A DNA stretch of 8,947 nucleotides from Spongiibacteraceae bacterium (GTDB taxonomy: Bacteria > Pseudomonadota > Gammaproteobacteria > Pseudomonadales > PIVM01): contig JAUXDF010000105.1 of the NCBI GenBank assembly GCA_030618505.1, positions 1-8,947 on the forward strand. Direction: 5' to 3'. The notes beneath the pieces are model-generated. The model did not search any database. It saw only the letters and a list, made by a program, of their open reading frames with translations, and was not told where the DNA came from. The translations under genes were made by a program, and so were the position numbers. This document shows positions 1 to 6,457 of the stretch, one piece after another (within the stretch, counting starts at the first letter, position 1; each line of letters starts with the position of its first letter).

Positions 1-130
1 ACCCAATTCATATCGACATGATAAAAAACTGCTTAAGCCATTAGATTAATTATGAAGAAGATAAATTCGAAAGGGCAAACCAGGGAGATAATGTAAAACT
101 TGCCATACTATTACAATAAGATAAAGCATC

Positions 131-172
131 TCACCCTTTTACAGCAGCATTCGCGATAGCATAAAAGGGTGA
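131..172 (-). terminator. Stem-loop downstream of serA
   Basis: A perfect 10-bp inverted repeat (TCACCCTTTT at 131-140 with AAAAGGGTGA at 163-172) encloses a 22-nt loop, starting 14 nt past the serA stop codon. Its position suggests a transcript end or 3' stabiliser for serA. Read on the minus strand, however, it is followed by GATGCTTTATC rather than a run of T, so it is not a textbook intrinsic terminator. The remaining sequence to the left edge (1-130) shows no ORF, tRNA-like fold or recognisable gene. Confidence 0.45.
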
Positions 173-185
173 TGTAAACGACTTA

Positions 186-1355
186 TCAGATCAATCGAAT
201 ATTGACTACTCCCTCGATATTACCAATCTTCTCTAAAACAGAATCGCTTGGCGCCTCAGCCACATCGACCAGGTTGTAAGCAATGTCATCGCGACTCTTG
301 TTAATCATATCAATGACATTAATATCTTCATCGGCCAGAACAGATAAAATATTACCTAATATTTTTGGAACATTCTTATTACTAATCGCTAAACGACTAC
401 CTTCGGTGCGCTCCATATAGATTTTAGGGAAATTGACGGAGTTTCTGATATTGCCATTTTCCAAAAAGTCTTTTAATTGTTCGGCCGCCATAACAGCACA
501 GTTATCTTCTGCTTCGTCGGTGCTGGCACCAATGTGAGGCATCAGAATAACATCATCACGACCAATCAAGTCGGGCGCAGGAAAATCAGCGATATAACTG
601 CGAAGACCGCCATTTTCAAGAGAGTCTACCACCGCTTCGGTATCGACAATCTGCTCACGGGCAAAGTTTAAAAGGCACGCGCCCTTTTTGACATTAGACA
701 GCGCATCTTTGTTAATTAGATGATGAGTGGCCTCAATAGCAGGCAGGTGCAGGGTAATAAAGTCAGACTTGGACAACAGGCTAGCCAGGTTTTCCATACT
801 TTTGACTTCACGAGGAAGCCGCCATGCGGCTTCTACCGATAAAGCCGGATCATAACCTACAACTTCCATTCCCAAGGTCAAGGCCATTTCAGCGACAATA
901 GAGCCAATGGCACCAAGGCCGACCACACCCAGCGTCTTGCCAGCTATTTCAGATCCCTTGTAATTCTTTTTCTCTTTTTCCAGCAACTTTGATAGCGCAG
1001 CACCATCCTGCATGTCTGCGAGGGTTTTTACATAAGCTATCCCCTGCGTAATGCCCCGCGAACCCAGCAACAAACCAGAAAGCACCAACTCTTTAACTGC
1101 ATTTGCGTTAGCACCAGGTGTATTAAAAACAGGAATACCCTTTTCAGTACAATCGGGAACAGGAATATTATTAACCCCGGCACCCGCTCGGGCAATAGCC
1201 TTAATGGAACCACCTAGATCCGCCGCCGTTAAAACCTGACTGCGCAGCAACAAAGCATCTGGATGGCCAATTTCACTAGCCACCTCATATTGCTCTCTGG
1301 GAAGTTTTTCCAAACCTTTTATCGAAATCTGATTTAAAGTATGTACTTTATACAC
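186..1355 (-). CDS. serA: D-3-phosphoglycerate dehydrogenase, short ACT-domain type
   Basis: Oxidises 3-phosphoglycerate to 3-phosphohydroxypyruvate with NAD, the first step of serine synthesis in the cytoplasm. With the start chosen here the protein has 389 residues. It shows an N-terminal substrate-binding segment (RAGAGVNNI near 56-64, NTPGANANAV near 78-87), the Rossmann dinucleotide motif GLGAIG at 146-151, catalytic Arg233 in NFAREQ and catalytic His274 in PHIGAST, and a C-terminal ACT-like regulatory region (about 318-389) that in this family usually mediates serine feedback. The triad Glu expected about 20 residues before the His, in an FPxEP context, is not visible: the segment reads DFPAPDL. 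The frame stays open to a TTG at 1385, but AAGGAGA at 1365-1371 sits 9 nt before the GTG at 1353-1355 and directly abuts the in-frame ATG at 1362-1364, so the GTG start (MYKVHTLNQIS) is preferred. It lies 80 bp behind ppiD on the same strand. Another 2-hydroxyacid dehydrogenase specificity is possible but less likely. Confidence 0.88.
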   Translation of the reverse strand: MYKVHTLNQISIKGLEKLPREQYEVASEIGHPDALLLRSQVLTAADLGGSIKAIARAGAGVNNIPVPDCTEKGIPVFNTPGANANAVKELVLSGLLLGSRGITQGIAYVKTLADMQDGAALSKLLEKEKKNYKGSEIAGKTLGVVGLGAIGSIVAEMALTLGMEVVGYDPALSVEAAWRLPREVKSMENLASLLSKSDFITLHLPAIEATHHLINKDALSNVKKGACLLNFAREQIVDTEAVVDSLENGGLRSYIADFPAPDLIGRDDVILMPHIGASTDEAEDNCAVMAAEQLKDFLENGNIRNSVNFPKIYMERTEGSRLAISNKNVPKILGNILSVLADEDINVIDMINKSRDDIAYNLVDVAEAPSDSVLEKIGNIEGVVNIRLI

Positions 1356-1364
1356 TCTGAACAT

Positions 1365-1371
1365 TCTCCTT
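1365..1371 (-). promoter_or_regulatory. Ribosome binding site that decides the serA start
   Basis: The minus strand reads AAGGAGA here. Spacing is 9 nt to the GTG at 1355 and zero to the ATG at 1364. An ATG start would be too close for normal initiation, so this site supports the GTG start and a 389-residue SerA. Confidence 0.6.
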
Positions 1372-1412
1372 GGCAGCGAAGCCAAACGGATTAATTATTT
1401 TTCTTGGTGTGA

Positions 1413-1442
1413 CAATTTATAAAGTGAAAGCCAATTTATAAA
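1413..1442. repeat. 11-bp direct repeat between ppiD and serA
   Basis: CAATTTATAAA occurs at 1413-1423 and again at 1432-1442, a period of 19 bp, or close to two helical turns. The second copy covers the ppiD stop codon and the first lies in the ppiD-serA gap. Two equally spaced AT-rich copies ahead of serA could be an operator, or a chance product of AT-rich sequence. No convincing -35/-10 pair was found in this gap, so serA may be co-transcribed with ppiD. Confidence 0.5.
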
Positions 1443-3313
1443 ATCTCAACCTCTGCAGTTTTACGCGCATTCTTCTGATAAACATCAAAAGCGGAATAAC
1501 CATCGGTGCGACCCAAGTAGCTTTTCATCCCGTCGCGTTGGGTATCCGGCATATCACTTTCGCTACCCTCTTTAACCTTGGAGATCGACAGCAAAACAAC
1601 ATCTCCATTACGCAAATTAACGCGATCAAGGGCCTGCTTACCTTCACCAGGTACTGGTAACTCGAAAGCACGGGTAATTATCTGACGATCTACACCACCA
1701 CTATTACGGGTGGCCGACGGAGTTACCTGCCAACGCAAGCCATTTTCATTAGCCAGCTTTTGGATATTTCCACCTTTTTGCAGTAAAGCCAGCAATTCTT
1801 CTGCCTGACTAGCAAGCTGAGCTTTGGCCTTCTTAAGCTGAACACTGCGCTCCACGCTCTGCTTAACCTGCTCTAAAGGCTTTAAGCTAGCTGGCTTATG
1901 CTCTTTAATGCGCAATACCAGCGTATGATCTTCGTTAAGCTCCAGCAATTCACTGTTACTACTATTTTTCAGAACCTCGGCACTATAGGCCGCACCAATA
2001 ACCCGCGCATTAGATAACAAACCTTCGCCACCCCGCTTGGTAAAAAAATCGCTATTATTAAGGGGAAGCTCCAGATCCTCTGCAGGTTCGGCAAGATTAT
2101 CAGAGTTAAAAGTAATATCAGCCAATTGCTCCACTTTTTCAATATAAGCACCTTCAGCTGCAACCTTTTGTATTTCTTCTAGAATACGTGCTTTGCTATC
2201 TTCAAAACTGGGGGGGGTACTTTTCTGAATATCAGTGAGTTGAACAAGATGCAATCCGGCATCAGTCTCAATGGGCTCAGAAACATCGTTCACTGCCATG
2301 GACTCAAGGGCACGCTCAAACTCCTCAGGAAATGTATCTCCCTGCGAAAAACCCAAATCACCACCGTTTTTAGATGAGCCAATATCTTCGGACAACTCTT
2401 TAGCAAGCCCGGAAAAATCTTCACCTTGCAGAAGGCGCTCTTTTATTTGTTTTAACTTAGCAGTGGCATCTTCCAATGAGGTTTCGTCAAGCTCAATTAA
2501 AATATGCGAAACTCTGCGCTGCACAGGAACATCTAACTGGCTAAGTTCCTGGTCATACTGCGCACGAATTTCGCTTTCTTCAACATCCAGGTAGAAGTCC
2601 GATCTTTTTACTTCCAGGTATTCTATAGAGACTGATTCTTCACTATAGAACTTCGATTGATTGTCATCATAGTACTGCTGAATTTCCTCATCTGATACCA
2701 CAACGGAACCTTCAATATCAGCAATAGGCAAGGTAAGAAAACGAATGTCTCTTTTTTCTTCAGTAAACCTGCTGGCTAGCTGCAGCTCTTTTGCAGTAAT
2801 AAACCCGCCCTGGGCAATTGGACTGGAGAGCTGGGCAATCAGCAGGTCACGCTTTAGCAATGATTTGTAATACTGTGGTGTCATACCGCTGCTGCGCAGT
2901 AAGTTTTCATAAAGCACTGAAGAGAACTGTCCGTCCACCTGGAATTGCTCCAACTGTACGATTAGCTCATCAAGTGTCTGATCTGACACATGAAGATCGG
3001 CGGCCTCTGCTTTTTGCAGCATGACACGCCGGCCAATCAGGCTTTCAAGCGCGGGCTTTCGAAGGGTATTTTCATCAAGCTTGGAGAAGTCAACATTTTC
3101 ACCCATACGGGACATCAGCTGCCGTCGATGCAATTGTATGGCTTGTTGAACCTCAAACTCGCCAACTTCCTCTCCGTTGATAGTAACGACTTCGCTACTA
3201 CCCCCACCACTTAACAACGACTCTAGGCCGAAGGCGGCAAACGGCACAATGATAATACCAATAACGACCTTGGCCATCACCCCCTGCAAATTATCACGAA
3301 TATTTTGCAGCAT
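1436..3313 (-). CDS. ppiD: Membrane-anchored periplasmic chaperone of the PpiD/SurA family
   Basis: PpiD is an inner-membrane protein with a large periplasmic part that helps newly exported proteins fold, working near the Sec translocon. The product has 625 residues (E. coli PpiD: 623). A short N-terminal cytoplasmic stretch is followed by one transmembrane segment (about 11-34, rich in VIGIIIVPFAAFG) and a SurA_N-like helical region with LIGRRVMLQKAE near 92-104. One parvulin domain spans about 266-362, beginning RRVSHILIE, with GGDLGF at 317-322 and ending in ETDAGLHLVQL. A less conserved C-terminal region follows. The frame is open back to 3358, but that ATG lies inside the hupB terminator; GGTGGAG at 3319-3325 is 5 nt before the ATG at 3313, giving MLQNIRDNLQG, the usual start of the family. 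Parvulin domains of PpiD often have little isomerase activity, so chaperoning may be the main role. A run of eight C (minus strand, 2210-2217) lies in codons for T-P-P just after the parvulin domain. Confidence 0.93.
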   Translation of the reverse strand: MLQNIRDNLQGVMAKVVIGIIIVPFAAFGLESLLSGGGSSEVVTINGEEVGEFEVQQAIQLHRRQLMSRMGENVDFSKLDENTLRKPALESLIGRRVMLQKAEAADLHVSDQTLDELIVQLEQFQVDGQFSSVLYENLLRSSGMTPQYYKSLLKRDLLIAQLSSPIAQGGFITAKELQLASRFTEEKRDIRFLTLPIADIEGSVVVSDEEIQQYYDDNQSKFYSEESVSIEYLEVKRSDFYLDVEESEIRAQYDQELSQLDVPVQRRVSHILIELDETSLEDATAKLKQIKERLLQGEDFSGLAKELSEDIGSSKNGGDLGFSQGDTFPEEFERALESMAVNDVSEPIETDAGLHLVQLTDIQKSTPPSFEDSKARILEEIQKVAAEGAYIEKVEQLADITFNSDNLAEPAEDLELPLNNSDFFTKRGGEGLLSNARVIGAAYSAEVLKNSSNSELLELNEDHTLVLRIKEHKPASLKPLEQVKQSVERSVQLKKAKAQLASQAEELLALLQKGGNIQKLANENGLRWQVTPSATRNSGGVDRQIITRAFELPVPGEGKQALDRVNLRNGDVVLLSISKVKEGSESDMPDTQRDGMKSYLGRTDGYSAFDVYQKNARKTAEVEIL

Positions 3314-3318
3314 AATAA

Positions 3319-3325
3319 CTCCACC
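3319..3325 (-). promoter_or_regulatory. ppiD ribosome binding site, with a weak -10 candidate just upstream
   Basis: GGTGGAG on the minus strand, 5 nt before the ATG at 3313, decides the start against two upstream in-frame ATGs (3331 and 3358) that have no such motif. A -10-like TATAGT (3335-3340, 5 of 6 matches to TATAAT) lies immediately upstream. Its -35 would fall inside the hupB terminator stem and matches poorly, so it is only a candidate promoter. Confidence 0.5.
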
Positions 3326-3343
3326 AATCATATGACTATAATG

Positions 3344-3375
3344 AAAAAAAAAGCGCACCAGCCGATGCGCTTTTT
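3344..3375 (-). terminator. Intrinsic terminator of hupB
   Basis: The minus strand reads AAAAAGCGCA, an 8-nt loop, TGCGCTTTTT and then further T, a 10-bp stem (3348-3357 with 3366-3375) ending in nine consecutive T (3344-3352). This is a canonical Rho-independent terminator, 63 nt past the hupB stop. It ends only about 30 nt before the ppiD start, so ppiD needs read-through or a promoter overlapping this site. Confidence 0.9.
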
Positions 3376-3378
3376 AAC

Positions 3379-3400
3379 GTTAGTCTATTAATAAACTAAC
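3379..3400. repeat. Near-perfect 22-bp palindrome downstream of hupB
   Basis: Outer arms GTTAGT (3379-3384) and ACTAAC (3395-3400) flank TATTAATA, which is itself palindromic, with one mismatched pair (C3385/A3394). It is too AT-rich for a strong RNA hairpin and lacks a T-run of its own. The symmetry is more suggestive of a protein-binding site in the hupB-ppiD gap. No function can be assigned. Confidence 0.5.
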
Positions 3401-3438
3401 AACTATTTCAAGCAAAAAGCGTCTAAACCTCTTTGCTC

Positions 3439-3711
3439 TTAATTAACCGCATCTTTTAATGCTTTTCCAGCTTTAAAGTTGGGAACATTCGCTGCCTTAA
3501 TCTCAATAGGCGCACCTGTTTGCGGGTTTCGGCCAGTTCTGGCAGCCCTTTGTTTAACTGAAAAAGTACCAAACCCTACCAATACGACCTGATCGCCTTC
3601 TTTTAAAGCCTCTCCAACCGTATTAACCATAGCATCAACTGCACGCCCCGCTGAAGCTTTGGAAAGATCTGCTGCCGCAGCAACGGCTTCAATTAGTTCA
3701 GATTTATTCAC
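3439..3711 (-). CDS. hupB: DNA-binding protein HU-beta
   Basis: Small nucleoid-associated protein that binds and bends DNA as a homodimer or as a heterodimer with HU-alpha. Its 90 residues equal the usual length. The N-terminal helical dimerisation part (MNKSELIEAVAAAA...) is followed by the signature VGFGTFSV (45-52) and the flexible DNA-binding arm with RNPQTG (61-66), whose Pro63 intercalates into DNA in the family. It ends in AGKALKDAVN as in E. coli HupB. Translation starts at GTG: there is no suitable ATG, and AAAGGGG at 3718-3724 lies 6 nt upstream of it. The position directly after lon is the classical one, and HU-beta is a known Lon substrate in E. coli. Expression appears separate from lon: the intergenic region holds its own promoter and a terminator-like hairpin, and a strong terminator closes the gene. 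Confidence 0.97.
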   Translation of the reverse strand: MNKSELIEAVAAAADLSKASAGRAVDAMVNTVGEALKEGDQVVLVGFGTFSVKQRAARTGRNPQTGAPIEIKAANVPNFKAGKALKDAVN

Positions 3712-3747
3712 TCTATTCCCCTTTAATATCTGTCAATTACTTATTAA

Positions 3748-3753
3748 ATTATA
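3748..3753 (-). promoter_or_regulatory. TATAAT hexamer proximal to hupB (possible second promoter)
   Basis: A perfect -10 hexamer on the minus strand, 36 nt before the hupB GTG and downstream of the leader terminator at 3796-3824. The hexamer 17 bp upstream, TTTCAG, is a poor -35. If active, this promoter would give hupB a short leader that bypasses the terminator. TATCTG recurs on the plus strand at 3727, 3752, 3783 and 3822. Confidence 0.3.
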
Positions 3754-3795
3754 TCTGTTGACTTATCGCCCTGAAAGTTACTTATCTGCCACGAT

Positions 3796-3824
3796 AAAAA
3801 AATACAGTTACCAGCCAACTGTAT
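3796..3824 (-). terminator. Intrinsic terminator inside the lon-hupB gap (lon terminator or hupB attenuator)
   Basis: On the minus strand ATACAGTT, a 7-nt loop (GGCTGGT) and AACTGTAT form a perfect 8-bp stem (3817-3824 with 3802-3809). The 3' arm runs into seven consecutive T (3796-3802). It lies downstream of the promoter at 3922-3950 and upstream of hupB, so it can stop both lon read-through and transcripts initiated at that promoter. Confidence 0.75.
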
Positions 3825-3921
3825 CTGTACCCGGACTCCAGAATATCAACATCCTGTGTGACATTGGCTTTTTTGTACTGGCCTATGGTATTGAGACATC
3901 GCCCTTTATAAGCAGGCCGAT

Positions 3922-3950
3922 TTTATACCAAGCGAACAAATGCCGGTCAA
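3922..3950 (-). promoter_or_regulatory. Sigma-70-type promoter upstream of hupB
   Basis: The minus strand shows TTGACC (-35, 3945-3950), exactly 17 bp of spacer, then TATAAA (-10, 3922-3927); both hexamers match consensus at 5 of 6 positions. The expected start is near 3915, giving a leader of about 200 nt to the hupB GTG, interrupted by the hairpin and T-run at 3796-3824. No other pair in this gap is comparable. Confidence 0.75.
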
Positions 3951-3963
3951 GCAACCTTTAAAG

Positions 3964-3983
3964 ATTAGTGCGTATTAGTGCGT
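3964..3983. repeat. Tandem 10-bp repeat across the lon stop codon
   Basis: ATTAGTGCGT is present twice in direct succession (3964-3973 and 3974-3983). The copy nearer lon supplies the last codons (N-T-H-stop); the other lies just after the stop. Loss of one copy would leave the same C-terminus, so the repeat is neutral for the protein. It looks like a replication-slippage duplication. Confidence 0.8.
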
Positions 3984-6398
3984 ATTTATACGATTTTTTT
4001 CATTTATGCCTATATTTTCATCGGATGAGGCCGTTTCAATGCTTGCTTGGTACTCTTCATCGCTTAAAGGCTCAGGCACTCTCTCCAAAGCGATCTCAAG
4101 CACCTCATCTATCCATTTAACACATTTCACCTCAAGATCCGCCAAAATATTATCAGGTATCTCGGCCAAATCCCGCTCATTCTCCTTGGGAATAATCACA
4201 GTTTTTATCCCACCACGGTGAGCAGCCAGTAGCTTTTCTTTTAAACCACCAATTTTAAGTACCTGTCCGCGAAGGGTGATTTCACCCGTCATGGCAATAC
4301 CAGAGATCACTGGAATATCTGTAAGCACTGATACCATTGCGGTGCACATGCCAACACCTGCACTTGGACCATCTTTGGGAGTAGCTCCTTCTGGCACATG
4401 TATATGCAGATCATGCTTTTCAAGGTAGTTGCCGGGAATACCTAGCGCTTGAGCGCGACTACGCACTACCGTGGTGGCAGCTTGTATTGATTCCTGCATT
4501 ACATCCCCGAGAGAACCGGTTTTTACATGCCGCCCCTTTCCGGGCACCGACACTGCTTCAATCGTTAGCAGCTCACCGCCAACCTGAGTCCAGGCTAAAC
4601 CCGTCACCTGACCGACATAATTGCTCTCTTCAGCCCTGCCATAATCAAATTTTCTAACACCAAGGTATGTTTCGAGGTTAGAGGAGTCCAGAATCACTCC
4701 AGGGCCTTTCTTTTTGGACAAGGCGAACTCTTTTACCACCTTCCTGCAAACTTTCGCTATCTCTCTCTCTAGACCTCTGACGCCAGCCTCACGAGTGTAA
4801 TAACGAATCATATCCCGAACCGCACCTTCCTGGATATCCAGCTCATCTGCTTTCAAACCATTGTTCTTCATTTGCTTGGGCTCAAGATAGCGCATAGCTA
4901 TATTCAGTTTTTCATCTTCGGTATACCCTGGTATACGGATGACTTCCATACGATCAAGCAAAGGTGTCGGTATATTCATTGAGTTAGATGTACAAATAAA
5001 CATCACATCTGACAAATCATAATCTACTTCAAGATAATGGTCGTTAAAACTGTGATTCTGCTCAGGATCAAGCACTTCCAATAAAGCCGAAGCAGGATCG
5101 CCTCGATGATCCATACCCATTTTATCAATTTCATCGAGTAGAAATAGCGGATTTTTAACGCCAACTTTAGTGATTTTCTGAACAATTTTTCCAGGCAATG
5201 AGCCAATATAAGTTCTTCTATGACCGCGTATTTCAGCCTCATCACGAACTCCGCCTAAAGCCATACGAACGAACTTGCGATTGGTGGATCTGGCAATAGA
5301 CTCACCCAGGGAGGTTTTCCCCACTCCCGGAGGCCCGACAAGACACAGCACAGGCCCCTTCAGTTTTTTAACCCTTTTCTGAACAGCCAAATACTCAAGA
5401 ATCCGATCTTTAACTTCCTCAAGACCATAATGGTCTCGATCCAACACTTTTTCAGCATTACCAAGATCCAGGCGAATTTTACTACGCTTTTTCCAGGGTA
5501 CATTTACCATCCAATCGATATAACTTCTTAGCACCGAAGCTTCAGCGGACATAGGCGACATCATTTTGAGCTTATTAAGCTCAGTATTGGACTTATCTGC
5601 CGCAGCCTTTGGCATTCCGGATTCAGAAATCTTGTTCTGCAAATCCTCTATCTCGTTTGATGCATCATCCATATCACCGAGTTCTTTCTGAATGGCTTTC
5701 ATCTGCTCATTCAAGTAATACTCTCGCTGACTTTTCTCCATTTGCTTTTTAACGCGACCACGTATTCTCTTCTCCACTTGGAAAAGATCAATTTCGGATT
5801 CCATTAGTGAGACTAGGTGCTCAAGCCGCTCCTGGATATCGGCTATTTCAAGAATCTCTTGCTTCTGATCAAGTTCAAGTGACATATGAGCGGCCACTGT
5901 ATCCGCCAAACGACTAGCGTCATCAATACCAGAAACAGAAGAAAGCACTTCGTTGGGTATCTTTTTACCAAGATTCACATACTGCTCAAACTGAGACATT
6001 GTCGAGCGAATCAAAGCATCGCCCTGACGCTCTTCCAATTCCGGTATTTCTATAGGCTCTACCAATGCGGAAAAAAAATCACCGCTTTCATCAATTTTTT
6101 TAATTGCAATCCTGTCCCTACCCTCAACCAACACCTTTACCGTTCCATCGGGCAATTTTAGCAACTGCAGAATATTGGACAGGGTACCAACGGAATAAAT
6201 ATCCTCTTTGCTCGGCTCGTCTTCCGCAGCATGTTTTTGAGCAACCAGTAATATCTGTTTATCATCTGCCATCGCCGCTTCCAAAGCCTGAATAGACTTT
6301 TGCCGGCCAACGAATAGCGGAATCACCATATGAGGATATACAACCACATCACGCAAGGGTAACAATGGCATTGATTCTGTATTAGTTACATTTTCCAT
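3975..6398 (-). CDS. lon: ATP-dependent Lon protease
   Basis: Hexameric cytoplasmic AAA+ protease that degrades misfolded proteins and specific regulators. The 807 residues comprise an N-terminal substrate-binding domain (about 10-205, starting PLLPLRDVVVYP), a coiled-coil linker (about 205-260), and the AAA+ module with Walker A GPPGVGKT at 355-362 and Walker B FLLDEID at 419-425. The C-terminal serine protease domain has the Ser679-Lys722 dyad in PKDGPSAG and GGLKEK, the same numbering as E. coli Lon. Compared with E. coli (784 aa) it has about 23 extra C-terminal residues forming an acidic, low-complexity tail with no recognisable motif. The ATG at 6398 is supported by GGGAG 8 nt upstream. 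It follows clpX after a strong terminator, so it is transcribed on its own; the upstream region matches an RpoH promoter, and the Shine-Dalgarno lies in a small hairpin. Confidence 0.98.
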   Translation of the reverse strand: MENVTNTESMPLLPLRDVVVYPHMVIPLFVGRQKSIQALEAAMADDKQILLVAQKHAAEDEPSKEDIYSVGTLSNILQLLKLPDGTVKVLVEGRDRIAIKKIDESGDFFSALVEPIEIPELEERQGDALIRSTMSQFEQYVNLGKKIPNEVLSSVSGIDDASRLADTVAAHMSLELDQKQEILEIADIQERLEHLVSLMESEIDLFQVEKRIRGRVKKQMEKSQREYYLNEQMKAIQKELGDMDDASNEIEDLQNKISESGMPKAAADKSNTELNKLKMMSPMSAEASVLRSYIDWMVNVPWKKRSKIRLDLGNAEKVLDRDHYGLEEVKDRILEYLAVQKRVKKLKGPVLCLVGPPGVGKTSLGESIARSTNRKFVRMALGGVRDEAEIRGHRRTYIGSLPGKIVQKITKVGVKNPLFLLDEIDKMGMDHRGDPASALLEVLDPEQNHSFNDHYLEVDYDLSDVMFICTSNSMNIPTPLLDRMEVIRIPGYTEDEKLNIAMRYLEPKQMKNNGLKADELDIQEGAVRDMIRYYTREAGVRGLEREIAKVCRKVVKEFALSKKKGPGVILDSSNLETYLGVRKFDYGRAEESNYVGQVTGLAWTQVGGELLTIEAVSVPGKGRHVKTGSLGDVMQESIQAATTVVRSRAQALGIPGNYLEKHDLHIHVPEGATPKDGPSAGVGMCTAMVSVLTDIPVISGIAMTGEITLRGQVLKIGGLKEKLLAAHRGGIKTVIIPKENERDLAEIPDNILADLEVKCVKWIDEVLEIALERVPEPLSDEEYQASIETASSDENIGINEKNRINTH

Positions 6399-6405
6399 AT
6401 AAAGT

Positions 6406-6420
6406 GCTCCCTTTTGGAGC
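6406..6420 (-). promoter_or_regulatory. Hairpin covering the lon Shine-Dalgarno sequence
   Basis: On the minus strand GCTCC (6416-6420), a 5-nt loop AAAAG and GGAGC (6406-6410) form a perfect 5-bp GC-rich stem. The lon Shine-Dalgarno GGGAG occupies 6407-6411, so four of its five bases are paired in the 3' arm. The start codon lies 7 nt downstream. This arrangement could restrict ribosome access at low temperature. The fold is read by eye and its stability was not computed. Confidence 0.5.
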
Positions 6421-6457
6421 CCCCTTTTTATTAACTGGTTTTTTCAAACAGCAATAT

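Noticed and set aside
1..130. Possible tRNA or partial gene at the left edge
   Set aside because: No cloverleaf arms, no TTC-containing T-loop with matching stems, and no open frame reaching the edge with recognisable coding content were found.
1356..1385. Upstream in-frame TTG start of serA (399 residues)
   Set aside because: It would place the only good Shine-Dalgarno inside the coding sequence and add residues (MASLPRRMFR) that do not resemble family N-termini.
2271..2594. Plus-strand 107-codon ORF within ppiD
   Set aside because: It is fully antisense to well-conserved ppiD coding sequence, including the parvulin domain. The product is Ser/Cys-rich low complexity, typical of a shadow frame.
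3314..3358. Longer ppiD start at 3358
   Set aside because: The ATG lies inside the hupB terminator stem, lacks a ribosome site and adds MRFFFHYSHMIGGVI, which is absent from PpiD proteins.
3406..3412. Perfect sigma-32 -35 (CTTGAAA on the minus strand) before ppiD
   Set aside because: No CCCCATNT-like -10 occurs at 11-16 bp downstream; the sequence there is TTAATAGA. A lone heptamer is not enough for a promoter.
3659..3961. Plus-strand 100-codon ORF over the lon-hupB gap
   Set aside because: It begins antisense inside hupB and crosses the hupB promoter and the leader terminator. Its sequence resembles no family I recognise and it has no clear ribosome site.
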